From the NCBI GenBank assembly GCA_965660075.1, contig CBFHYO010000035.1, positions 1 through 15,526 of the forward strand: a stretch of 15,526 nt of DNA. Direction: 5' to 3'. Below the pieces are notes generated by a model. The model was not told the DNA's origin. It searched no databases and worked only from the letters and a program-made list of their open reading frames with translations. Shown here one piece after another: positions 7,702-13,657 of this stretch. The translations under genes were made by a program, and so were the position numbers. Position 1 is the first letter of the stretch; every line of letters begins with the position of its first letter. This DNA is from CAYYFV01 sp965660075. GTDB taxonomy: Bacteria > Patescibacteriota > Gracilibacteria > UBA1369 > GCA-2718715.

Positions 7702-8415
7702 ATGATATTCGATGTTTTATTTACCGGACTACATGATCACGGTAAAAAAGATGATTACTACTATATTTCTCCACACACATCGAGTGTGACTTTGTACTCT
7801 AATCAAAAAGATACTCATATTTTATTTGATACAGGTTCTTTTTTTCATAGACAAAAAGTTATCGACGGACTTGCTAAACACAATCTTACACCCGCAGATA
7901 TCACTCATGTACTTATGACACATTCTCACATGGATCACACAGCAAATTGTACAATGTTCGAAAATGCAGAAACTCATATTAATAGATCCATGCTAGATCA
8001 CAAAGATGGCATTTGTAAGATATATCCAGACCTGCATGACAAACCCTTGCCATTAGATGTGGAGGTGTTCCCTACTCGAGGACACACAGACGACCATGTG
8101 AGCTACTTTGTGAACTATCAAGGAAAAAGGTATTGCATTGCCGGTGATGCAATTCGCGAAGATCACTTTCTAAAGGCTCCTCCGGAGTACTTTAGTTTTC
8201 ACCAGAGATTTGAATTCTTGGAGTCTGCCCGACATATCTTTGAAAGTAGTGATGTGATAATTCCAGGACACTACAAAGTAATTGAGGGTGATTTTAAAGA
8301 AAAACTATATAAAAAATTACTGATTCACGAAAAACACATGTTTAACAAACTTTCGGTAAAAGATAAGATTCGACACGTAACCAGAAAATTTAGAACAAAA
8401 AAAAGCTCCAACTAA
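7702..8415 (+). CDS. Metallo-beta-lactamase-fold metal-dependent hydrolase
   Basis: A 237-residue cytoplasmic hydrolase of the metallo-beta-lactamase superfamily. Numbered from the start chosen here, the metal ligands are THSHMDH (His74, His76, Asp78, His79), GHTDDH (His128), GDA (Asp149) and PGHY (His190). All are present, so a dinuclear metal site is expected. The general look (ILFDTGS early, then PADITHVLMTHSH) recalls MBLAC1-like and lactonase/glyoxalase-II-like members; the substrate cannot be deduced. I chose the ATG at 7702 because the protein proper begins there (MIFDVLFTGLHDHG), a weak AAAAGG stands 4 nt upstream, and the earlier in-frame ATGs (7639, 7672) lie within the yqhQ start or in the likely promoter. 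The start at 7672 remains possible. It is a single-gene unit, divergent from yqhQ and convergent with rplA, with its stop codon in the loop of the terminator. Confidence 0.88.
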   Translation: MIFDVLFTGLHDHGKKDDYYYISPHTSSVTLYSNQKDTHILFDTGSFFHRQKVIDGLAKHNLTPADITHVLMTHSHMDHTANCTMFENAETHINRSMLDHKDGICKIYPDLHDKPLPLDVEVFPTRGHTDDHVSYFVNYQGKRYCIAGDAIREDHFLKAPPEYFSFHQRFEFLESARHIFESSDVIIPGHYKVIEGDFKEKLYKKLLIHEKHMFNKLSVKDKIRHVTRKFRTKKSSN

Positions 8416-8426
8416 TGGAGCTTTTT
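8400..8426. terminator. Bidirectional intrinsic terminator shared by the metallo-hydrolase and rplA
   Basis: A perfect 11-bp inverted repeat, AAAAAGCTCCA (8400-8410) and TGGAGCTTTTT (8416-8426), flanks a 5-nt loop. The GC-rich core is followed by a T tract on both strands, so it can terminate plus-strand transcripts from the metallo-hydrolase and minus-strand transcripts from rplA (stop at 8448). The metallo-hydrolase stop codon (8413-8415) lies in the loop, so part of the hairpin is coding sequence. Confidence 0.9.
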
Positions 8427-8447
8427 AAATATTGTTGGTGTAATGAA

Positions 8448-9137
8448 CTAAAGTTCAGAAACGTCTACTTGTAGACCAGGACCCATAGTTGATGCCAAGT
8501 GAACAGATTTAATGTAAGTTCCTTTTGCACCTTCTGGTTTGTTTTTCTTGATACCTTCTACTAGAACTTTAATGTTTTCTTCTAATTTATCAGCACCGAA
8601 AGATAATTTACCAACTAGAGAGTGAGTAGAACCAAATTTGTCTACACGTACTTCTACTTGACCTTGCATAATGTTTGTAATCGCCTCTACAACGTTTGCA
8701 GATACAGTTCCATTTTTTGGAGTTGGCATTTTACGAGCTTGTCCAAGTTGTTTAGCAATTTTAGCTAAATCTTTCATTATAGTTGGGTGAGCTACTGCGT
8801 AATCGAAATCCATAAAACCTCCAGCAACCTTTGTAACTAAGTCTTCTAGACCAGCTTCGATAGCTCCAGCTTTTTTAGCGTCTGCTACCATTTCGTCTGG
8901 TACGAAAGCAACTACTTTGTATTTTTTACCAGTTCCGTGTGGAAGTGATGTTGTAAAACGTAGAATTTGATCAGCATGTTTTGGATCAAGACCAGTGTTC
9001 ACATGCATTTCTACAGATGCGTCGAATTTAACTTTAGAAGTTTGTGGCATTAATTCCAAAGCTTCTTTTAAAGTATAAAGATCTTTTGTAACTAGTGCTT
9101 TTGCAGCAACATAGTTTTTTGATTTTTTATTAGCCAT
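8448..9137 (-). CDS. rplA: 50S ribosomal protein L1
   Basis: L1 forms the mobile L1 stalk of the large subunit near the E site and in many bacteria represses its own mRNA. The 229-residue protein has normal length. Family hallmarks are the N-terminal YTLKEALEL segment, VNTGLDPKHADQ (46-57), LPHGTGK (65-71) and the second-domain block ARKMPTPKNGTV. The start is set at the ATG at 9137 (MANKKSKNYV). The reading frame stays open to 9245, but that extension encodes non-L1 sequence and would overlap the promoter at 9197-9225. The gene is normally co-transcribed with rplK. Here a terminator and a separate promoter lie between them, and rplJ-rplL do not follow. The 53-nt leader can fold and may mediate autoregulation. 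Confidence 0.97.
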   Translation of the reverse strand: MANKKSKNYVAAKALVTKDLYTLKEALELMPQTSKVKFDASVEMHVNTGLDPKHADQILRFTTSLPHGTGKKYKVVAFVPDEMVADAKKAGAIEAGLEDLVTKVAGGFMDFDYAVAHPTIMKDLAKIAKQLGQARKMPTPKNGTVSANVVEAITNIMQGQVEVRVDKFGSTHSLVGKLSFGADKLEENIKVLVEGIKKNKPEGAKGTYIKSVHLASTMGPGLQVDVSEL

Positions 9138-9141
9138 AAAA

Positions 9142-9190
9142 ATATTGGTTAGTGGTACGAGCCTAGGTGTTACCCAGTCCCACGAAATAT
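9142..9190 (-). promoter_or_regulatory. Structured 5' leader of rplA, candidate L1 autoregulatory element
   Basis: From the predicted start near 9190 the leader can form an interrupted stem: AUAUU with AAUAU (outer), GUGG with CCAC (middle) and CUGGGU with ACCUAG closed by the triloop AAC (inner, one G-U pair). An asymmetric internal loop, GA opposite GCUCGUA, separates middle and inner stems. The outer stem ends 4 nt before the AUG. L1 is known in several bacteria to bind a mimic of its 23S site in its own mRNA. I did not match this leader to a defined consensus, so the role is inferred. Confidence 0.35.
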
Positions 9191-9196
9191 ATTGCG

Positions 9197-9225
9197 ATTT
9201 TAGTCGAATTTGTTTGTAAATGCAA
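9197..9225 (-). promoter_or_regulatory. Sigma70-type promoter of rplA
   Basis: On the minus strand TTGCAT (9225-9220) and TAAAAT (9202-9197) stand exactly 17 bp apart. The start point would be near 9190. This gives rplA a transcript independent of rplK and excludes translation from the longer frame beginning at 9245. The remaining 9226-9283 stretch up to the rplK terminator holds nothing else I can identify. Confidence 0.65.
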
Positions 9226-9283
9226 GTTTTTTTGTGATTTGGCAATAGCTAACTTTAGTACTTATGTGACTTAATTTTAGAAA

Positions 9284-9314
9284 ACAAAAAAAGCCACTCT
9301 CAAGGAATGGCTTT
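9284..9314 (-). terminator. Intrinsic terminator downstream of rplK
   Basis: On the minus strand AAAGCCATTC (9314-9305) pairs with GAGTGGCTTT (9299-9290) through 10 bp including one G-U pair. The loop is 5 nt, and a run of seven T residues (9292-9286) follows. It begins 18 nt after the rplK stop. Its presence separates rplK from rplA, which is uncommon for this gene pair. Confidence 0.85.
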
Positions 9315-9332
9315 GATTGAATGTTTAGTGAA

Positions 9333-9791
9333 TTACTGTTTTGCAGCAAATTCAGCGATTTCTTCTGTTTCTGGTACTTCTACACCAGCTCTTTTAGCTG
9401 TACCTGCAATAATCATCATAGCGCCACGTAGATCTTTAGCATTTAGATCTGGCATTTTGATTTCTGCAATTTCTTTAATTAATTCTAAAGAAATTTTACC
9501 AACTTTATTAGTTTGTGGTACACCTGAACCTTTTTTTAGGTTAAGTTTTTCTTTGATTAAAACTGCCGCTGGCGGAGTTTTACAAATGAATGAGAAAGTT
9601 CTGTCTTCGTAAACATAAATTTCTACAGGAATAATAGTATTACCTTTATCTTTAGTTGCAGCATTAAACTGAGTACAGAAGTCTTGAATTGGAAGACCGT
9701 GCTGCCCAAGAGCAGGACCTACTGGTGGAGCTGGATTAGCTTTACCAGCTGGAATTTGAAGTTTAATTACTGTCTTAATCGCTTTTGACAT
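9333..9791 (-). CDS. rplK: 50S ribosomal protein L11
   Basis: L11 with 23S rRNA helices 43-44 forms the base of the GTPase-associated stalk and is needed for elongation-factor turnover and stringent-response sensing. The 152-residue length is typical. The N-terminal domain has the hallmark IPAGKANPAPPVGPALGQ (13-30). The C-terminal RNA-binding domain carries KMPDLNAKDL and the following AMMIIAGTAKRAGV stretch. The start is the ATG at 9791; a TTG directly upstream in frame would add one residue but is not needed. A promoter lies about 30 nt upstream and an intrinsic terminator directly downstream, so it can be a monocistronic transcript. Transcripts from secE-nusG and the unknown gene may also read into it. 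Confidence 0.97.
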   Translation of the reverse strand: MSKAIKTVIKLQIPAGKANPAPPVGPALGQHGLPIQDFCTQFNAATKDKGNTIIPVEIYVYEDRTFSFICKTPPAAVLIKEKLNLKKGSGVPQTNKVGKISLELIKEIAEIKMPDLNAKDLRGAMMIIAGTAKRAGVEVPETEEIAEFAAKQ

Positions 9792-9818
9792 CAATCCATA
9801 TTTAAATTTAGTATGATC

Positions 9819-9848
9819 TTTATACCTGAATTAGTCTCTATTAGTCAA
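9819..9848 (-). promoter_or_regulatory. Sigma70-type promoter of rplK
   Basis: On the minus strand TTGACT (9848-9843) and TATAAA (9824-9819) are 18 bp apart. The start point would be near 9812, giving a leader of about 20 nt. It lies entirely in the 66-nt gap between the unknown membrane-protein gene and rplK. Confidence 0.55.
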
Positions 9849-9857
9849 GCGTTTTTA

Positions 9858-10535
9858 TTACTTTAACAGGGTTTTGTAAAAATCTTTCAACTGAGAGTGA
9901 ATATCTCTCTGATAATTAAGTGCATAAATCACTTTTTCGTCGCGAATAACAACAAAAGCTCGATCCACTCTACTTGGATTGTTTATATAAAATGATTCGG
10001 ATCCAAACTCGTTTGTAATATTTGTTTGAACTTGATTATAAGAACTAGCAGTGGCCTGTATAATATTAAATGCAAGTTGAGACTGAGAAATGTCATCAAA
10101 ATGTAACTCATTTACAATCGCCACCTCGTTGTTATTTTGCAAGAGCTGAATGTTATAAATGGTATTTGCGTTTAGGTTGCTTGAATCAATTGTCGAAAAT
10201 ATTTTTCCGTCAAAATCCACCTCAAAATAATTAAGCCCATCCAAATACAGACTTGGAATAAACATTATAAACTTTGATTTTTGGCGAAAAACATCTGAAA
10301 TTGATTTTTGTTTAACCTCTGGAATTGGAGCTGCAATAGCAACCTGGGCTGCATTGAGGTTTTCGTTGAGGGAGTCTTTTAGAATCGACTCTTCTTGTTG
10401 TGTAACTGTTGTTTCGGCTTTTTGTTCGATTTGAGTCAAAAAAGAGCTAGCTTTATATTGAGATAAAGCTAACTCTGTAACTACAGATAACATCATTACT
10501 GCGAAAACCACTGTAAAAATTGTAAATTTGTGCAT
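9858..10535 (-). CDS. Unrecognised membrane-anchored protein between nusG and rplK
   Basis: A 225-residue protein I cannot assign to a family. Residues 5-24 form a hydrophobic N-terminal segment that could be an uncleaved anchor or a signal peptide. Residues 30-88 are polar, Gln/Glu/Ser-rich and probably extended or helical. Residues 89-225 look like a compact alpha/beta domain outside the membrane, with strands such as FIMFIPSLYL, YFEVDFDGKIF and RAFVVIRDEKVIYAL. The ending resembles small redox or chaperone-like extracytoplasmic domains only in general layout, with no CxxC motif. It interrupts the usual nusG-rplK adjacency and has its own good promoter starting right after the nusG stop, so it is probably expressed independently. 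The ATG at 10535 is the first in frame and lies about 14 nt below the predicted start point. Confidence 0.8.
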   Translation of the reverse strand: MHKFTIFTVVFAVMMLSVVTELALSQYKASSFLTQIEQKAETTVTQQEESILKDSLNENLNAAQVAIAAPIPEVKQKSISDVFRQKSKFIMFIPSLYLDGLNYFEVDFDGKIFSTIDSSNLNANTIYNIQLLQNNNEVAIVNELHFDDISQSQLAFNIIQATASSYNQVQTNITNEFGSESFYINNPSRVDRAFVVIRDEKVIYALNYQRDIHSQLKDFYKTLLK

Positions 10536-10555
10536 ATTGAATATCTATTTTCTAT

Positions 10556-10584
10556 ATTTTAGTAAGAAAATTTATATTCGGCAA
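10556..10584 (-). promoter_or_regulatory. Sigma70-type promoter of the unknown gene in the ribosomal cluster
   Basis: On the minus strand TTGCCG (10584-10579) and TAAAAT (10561-10556) are exactly 17 bp apart. The -35 abuts the nusG stop codon. The start point would be near 10549, about 14 nt before the ATG. The architecture closely matches the promoter at 40-68. Confidence 0.6.
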
Positions 10585-11130
10585 TTATTTTTGTTTGATT
10601 TGATTAAAATCAAGTTCGACAGGTGTTTCACGTCCGAACATAGAAATTAGAACTTTTACTTTACCTTTTTCTTTGTCGATCGCATCTACAGACCCTTCGT
10701 AGTTAACAAATGGACCATCGAGAATGGTAACATTGTCTCCAACTTGAACTTGAATCTTGAATTGAGGATCTTTTTTACCCATGTGTTTTTCGACCACTTG
10801 CCATTCTTCTGGAGAAACTGGAACTGGAATAGTACCTGCACCAACGAAACCTGTAACATTAGGTGTATTACGAACAACATACCATGAGTCGTCTGTTACT
10901 TGCATTTTTACTAGCACGTAACCTGGAAAAATTCTTTTTTCTTCTTCGACAGGCTCCCCTTTTTTCATTACGATTTGAGTTTCTTTTGGTACAACTACAT
11001 CGAAAATGTAATCGGCCATGTTCATAGTTTCGATACGTTGGAATAATGCTTGTCTAACAGCATCTTCGTAACCAGAATAAGTGTGGATCACATACCAATT
11101 GACACCGGTATTACCTACTTGTTTTGCCAT
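10585..11130 (-). CDS. nusG: Transcription termination/antitermination protein NusG
   Basis: NusG binds RNA polymerase, promotes processive elongation and links transcription to Rho or the ribosome. The 181-residue protein has the canonical two-domain form. The NGN domain spans about residues 11-115, with WYVIHTYSGYED (12-23) and RIFPGYVLVKM (66-76). A KOW domain covers about 128-180, with GDNVTILDGPF (131-141), the Tudor-like KVKVLISMFGRETP region and VELDFNQI at the end. No insertion domain is present between them. It starts 29 nt after the secE stop in an AT-rich gap without a recognisable promoter, so secE and nusG are probably co-transcribed, as is usual. No Shine-Dalgarno sequence precedes the ATG. 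Confidence 0.98.
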   Translation of the reverse strand: MAKQVGNTGVNWYVIHTYSGYEDAVRQALFQRIETMNMADYIFDVVVPKETQIVMKKGEPVEEEKRIFPGYVLVKMQVTDDSWYVVRNTPNVTGFVGAGTIPVPVSPEEWQVVEKHMGKKDPQFKIQVQVGDNVTILDGPFVNYEGSVDAIDKEKGKVKVLISMFGRETPVELDFNQIKQK

Positions 11131-11159
11131 ATTAATAATTTTTTAAATAAATAGTGTGT

Positions 11160-11501
11160 TTACTCGCTAGCTTCTTGTGTAAGAGCTTGAGATTCTTCTG
11201 GGGTAACTGGAGTGATAGTAAAACCAGCTTCGTCTACTGGATTACCTTGAGCATCTTTGAGTTGAATGTTAGCCGTGTCGATACCTAAATCCGCTGGATC
11301 TATCAGATTTTGATAGTTTGATTTTGGTGACATATCTAGTAATTGACCATATCCTTTTTGCAACAAACCATCTACAAAAGTTAGTGCGGCAGTAGCAACT
11401 GCTGTAATTGCAATTGTAAGGATAGTGATTTGAATTGCATGTTTTTGAGTTGGCCATGTAACCTTTTTGATTTCCTCAATGCTTTCTTGGATGTATTTCA
11501 T
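11160..11501 (-). CDS. secE: Preprotein translocase subunit SecE with C-terminal extension
   Basis: SecE clamps the SecY channel of the general secretion translocon. The conserved amphipathic helix and hinge are at residues 4-20 (ESIEEIKKVTWPTQKH pattern), followed by a single membrane helix at about 23-45. Bacterial single-helix SecE usually ends soon after that helix, at about 60-65 residues. This protein has 113. The extra 50 or so residues (about 60-113) are acidic, Gln/Pro/Thr-rich and probably disordered, and by SecE topology face outside. The extension is in frame with no sign of a frameshift, so it looks genuine. The gene heads the secE-nusG unit. I did not find a convincing promoter directly upstream, although TACTAT just before the start could be a -10 of a nearly leaderless transcript. 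Confidence 0.95.
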   Translation of the reverse strand: MKYIQESIEEIKKVTWPTQKHAIQITILTIAITAVATAALTFVDGLLQKGYGQLLDMSPKSNYQNLIDPADLGIDTANIQLKDAQGNPVDEAGFTITPVTPEESQALTQEASE

Positions 11502-11620
11502 AAAATAGTATTAAAAGGCAAGTTTAAAAACCTCTGCGGGGTGTTTATGAATCAATATTGATATAAAGCTCTGGAAAAATCAAGCAAAAAATGTTAAAAT
11601 AAAGAAAAACCCCCTATCAA
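11502..11620. other. Divergent intergenic region between secE and the pilin-like cluster
   Basis: This 119-bp gap must hold promoters for both directions. The plus-strand extended -10 at 11592-11600 is clear; the secE promoter is not. A short inverted repeat at about 11528-11547 (AAAC-CTC / GGG-GTGTTT with a small bulge) would form a modest hairpin in plus-strand RNA. It lies upstream of the plus-strand promoter and inside the secE leader, where its minus-strand version pairs less well. No tRNA gene is present. Confidence 0.5.
11571..11600 (+). promoter_or_regulatory. Extended -10 promoter of the pilin-like cluster
   Basis: TGTTAAAAT at 11592-11600 is an extended -10 identical to the one upstream of the gene at 93. 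The -35 position (CTGGAA at 11571-11576, 18 bp away) is poor, as is often tolerated with extended -10 promoters. The start point would be near 11607, leaving about 14 nt before the ATG at 11621. No Shine-Dalgarno sequence is present. Confidence 0.5.
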
Positions 11621-12550
11621 ATGTGTCGAAAAAATTTTTTTAGTTTAGCACTAATTATTGTTGCATTATCAATAATTAATATGGATCTGTCGTTTATGGG
11701 TCTAAGTGAATTATCTGCTTTTGCAAACAATCGAAAGGGCTTTATGGATTTACCAGACGATACATATGCTACAAACTTTGTGACAACCAAGGGTGATAAT
11801 TTTGTGGAAAGAACTGGTTTTTTATCTGGAACACTTATGAGTTTAATCAAAATAATAATTGGTTCTGTAGCAACTTTATTTGGTGTGTTGGCAGCTATAA
11901 AAATTATTGTAAACCGCGACGATGACACACTCGAAGAAGCAAAACGAACATTTTTATATAGTATAATTGGTTTTGCATTTATTTTAATGAGTGATGAATT
12001 TGGTAAACTACTTTCTTTGTCAGATGGTGGTTTAATTGGAGACAAACAAGATGTAATGAATAGAGTACGAATTTTTGACAACCAAATTGCAATAATTGTC
12101 ACTTTCTTAAAGTATATTAGTGGATCTGTTGCAGTTTTCTTTATGACAAAATCAGGTATGCGTTTGATTGCCGGCAATCAAAATGACGACAATGTTTCTA
12201 AAGATAAGCAAAAACTTGGTATTGCCAGTGTCGGTCTGATTGCATTAGTAATGTCGAACAATCTTATTTCGAATGTACTATATAATATAGACAATCCATT
12301 TTCGGATCCAAGTATTGATGCAGGACAAGGTGTAGCAGAGATTATTGGTTTCACTAACTTTATAGTTAGTTTTGTATCCCCTATTTTAATTCTAACTTTG
12401 GTTGCTGGTGGTGTGATGGTTGCGGGGTCTGGGTTTAGTGAAGATGCAAACGAAAAAGGTAAGAAAATTATAAAATTATCAATTGCAGGAATCTTTTTAA
12501 TTTACGGTTCTTTTGCAATTGTCTCAACTATTATCTCTGGCTCTTTTTAA
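11621..12550 (+). CDS. Exported membrane protein with three VirB2/TrbC-like pilin hairpins
   Basis: A 309-residue membrane protein. An N-terminal hydrophobic stretch (about 5-20) looks like a signal peptide, with a possible Ala-Phe-Ala site near residue 35. Then come three units of the same plan, each two hydrophobic helices around a short charged loop: 74-97 / loop with NRDDD / 111-130; 155-184 / loop with NQNDDN / 199-220; 246-268 / loop with SEDANEKGKK / 284-305. The third unit (FTNFIVSF then KLSIAGIF and IVSTII) is closest to the units of the next two proteins. Such a helix-loop-helix is the fold of VirB2/TrbC conjugative pilins and of the T4SS pilin-like proteins common in CPR genomes; that match is by pattern only. 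The next gene starts 9 nt later, so they form one operon. Polytopic membrane protein is the cautious alternative. Confidence 0.85.
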   Translation: MCRKNFFSLALIIVALSIINMDLSFMGLSELSAFANNRKGFMDLPDDTYATNFVTTKGDNFVERTGFLSGTLMSLIKIIIGSVATLFGVLAAIKIIVNRDDDTLEEAKRTFLYSIIGFAFILMSDEFGKLLSLSDGGLIGDKQDVMNRVRIFDNQIAIIVTFLKYISGSVAVFFMTKSGMRLIAGNQNDDNVSKDKQKLGIASVGLIALVMSNNLISNVLYNIDNPFSDPSIDAGQGVAEIIGFTNFIVSFVSPILILTLVAGGVMVAGSGFSEDANEKGKKIIKLSIAGIFLIYGSFAIVSTIISGSF

Positions 12551-12559
12551 TAAATAAAT

Positions 12560-13567
12560 ATGTTTAAAAAATTCATTCTCTCGATGGCTTTCACGCTATG
12601 TTTGCTTGGAAGTAACATTCTACCAAATGCTATTGATACTCAAGTAAGTTTGGCAGCAAACCCTAAAATTGAAAAAAAGACTTTGGATTTTTTCAAAGCA
12701 GTCGAAAAAGAAACTGGCTTGCAAACTCGATCCGATGCACCATATGATTCTGATGTTCGAGCCCCTGGAATTTCTAATATTGTGAATATTATAAATGCAA
12801 TAATTGGTATTATGAAATATCTTGCATATGGATTGATATTACTATTTGCGACTATTTCTATTGTGCAGATGATTGCCGGTGGTGATGATATTTCGGAGAG
12901 TTACGAAAAAAACAAAGGATATCTTATTAACATGGTAATGGCTGTTGGGATTATTCTTACAGTCGATGTTATTTTCAATGATGTGCTACAACTTGGAGAT
13001 CAGAACTTTGCAAGTAGTACAGCAGGTGCCAAAGCTGCTGCTGCTCGATTTTCTGCTGAGCTTGGTGGAATAACAAATTTTATAGAAATGATTTCTGGCG
13101 CTCTGGCTGTTATGATGTTTGTATTTGCCGGGTTTAATCTTACTATCAACGCAGTTGATGAAAACGCAGGTGAAAAAGCTAAAAAACAAATTATTTATGG
13201 TGGAATGGGCCTTTTAGTAATTTTACTTGCAGAGACAGTTGTTAAACGTGTTTTATTTGCCGATAGTTCCAGTATAGATGCGGCGGCGGCAAAAGAAATG
13301 ATTGTTAGTTTAACAAACTTTGCTTCTGGATTTATTACTACTGTAAGTTTACTTGCATTCTTTTATGCAGGTTATCTGTATGTATTTAAAGGTATTGAGG
13401 ATTCTGGAGATAAAATCAAACAAACTATCACAGGGGCCGTAACAGGTATACTTATTGCAGCGGCTGCATTTGGGATTGTAAATACTGTTATAACTCTAGA
13501 CACAACAGATGTTTTACTCCCTGGAGAAAGAAGCAACGAAACTGTAAATATGGGAATTGGAAATTAG
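12560..13567 (+). CDS. Exported membrane protein with three pilin-like hairpins (second copy)
   Basis: A 335-residue protein of the same architecture as its upstream neighbour. A basic start and hydrophobic core (3-18) form a signal peptide, with cleavage possible near residue 24 or 33. A polar stretch (34-70) follows. Three helix-loop-helix units occupy about 74-143 (loop GGDDISESYEKNK), 171-232 (loop VDENAGEKAKK) and 248-312 (loop GIEDSGDKIK). Units two and three open with TNF (172-174 and 252-254), and the last ends in GIVNTVI. These features recur in the neighbouring proteins and point to duplication of one ancestral hairpin. The family is likely the T4SS pilin-like (VirB2/TrbC-type) group. 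A soluble Ala-rich spacer (151-166) separates units one and two. It starts 9 nt after the previous stop and is probably co-transcribed. No Shine-Dalgarno is visible. Confidence 0.85.
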   Translation: MFKKFILSMAFTLCLLGSNILPNAIDTQVSLAANPKIEKKTLDFFKAVEKETGLQTRSDAPYDSDVRAPGISNIVNIINAIIGIMKYLAYGLILLFATISIVQMIAGGDDISESYEKNKGYLINMVMAVGIILTVDVIFNDVLQLGDQNFASSTAGAKAAAARFSAELGGITNFIEMISGALAVMMFVFAGFNLTINAVDENAGEKAKKQIIYGGMGLLVILLAETVVKRVLFADSSSIDAAAAKEMIVSLTNFASGFITTVSLLAFFYAGYLYVFKGIEDSGDKIKQTITGAVTGILIAAAAFGIVNTVITLDTTDVLLPGERSNETVNMGIGN

Positions 13568-13600
13568 CATTTGCACAAGCAAAAAAACTAGGTGTTTTCT

Positions 13601-13629
13601 TTGAAAAAATGATAAATTTATGTTACAAT
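13601..13629 (+). promoter_or_regulatory. Strong sigma70-type promoter of the PKD-domain pilin-like gene
   Basis: TTGAAA (13601-13606) and TACAAT (13624-13629) are exactly 17 bp apart, and TG one base before the hexamer gives an extended -10. It is the best-formed promoter in the window. The start point would be near 13636, about 22 nt before the ATG. It allows the third gene to be expressed apart from the two upstream hairpin genes. Confidence 0.65.
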
Positions 13630-13647
13630 ATTAGGATAATTGTAACA
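13621..13647. repeat. Perfect 9-bp inverted repeat over the -10 and start point, candidate operator
   Basis: TGTTACAAT (13621-13629) and ATTGTAACA (13639-13647) are exact reverse complements separated by 9 bp. The left arm is the extended -10 itself and the right arm covers about +4 to +12. Because the left arm is not transcribed, an RNA hairpin is unlikely; a dimeric repressor site is the natural reading. The right arm also forms an extended -10 facing the other way, with TTGTAC 17 bp upstream (13667-13662), so a bidirectional promoter is possible. Confidence 0.5.
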
Positions 13648-13657
13648 AAAACCCTCC

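Noticed and set aside
9138..9245. N-terminal extension of the L1 frame to 9245
   Set aside because: The added 36 residues do not resemble L1, and the stretch contains the rplA promoter and foldable leader. The ATG at 9137 gives a normal L1 N-terminus.
11617..12177. Long open frame on the minus strand opposite the first pilin-like gene
   Set aside because: It mirrors the codon pattern of the plus-strand gene, encodes low-complexity Ser/Ile/Lys sequence with no domain, and has no promoter. It is a shadow.
13575..13590. Short hairpin TTTGC-ACAA-GCAAA after the second pilin-like gene
   Set aside because: The stem has only 5 bp and is followed by A residues rather than T residues on the plus strand, so it is not an intrinsic terminator.
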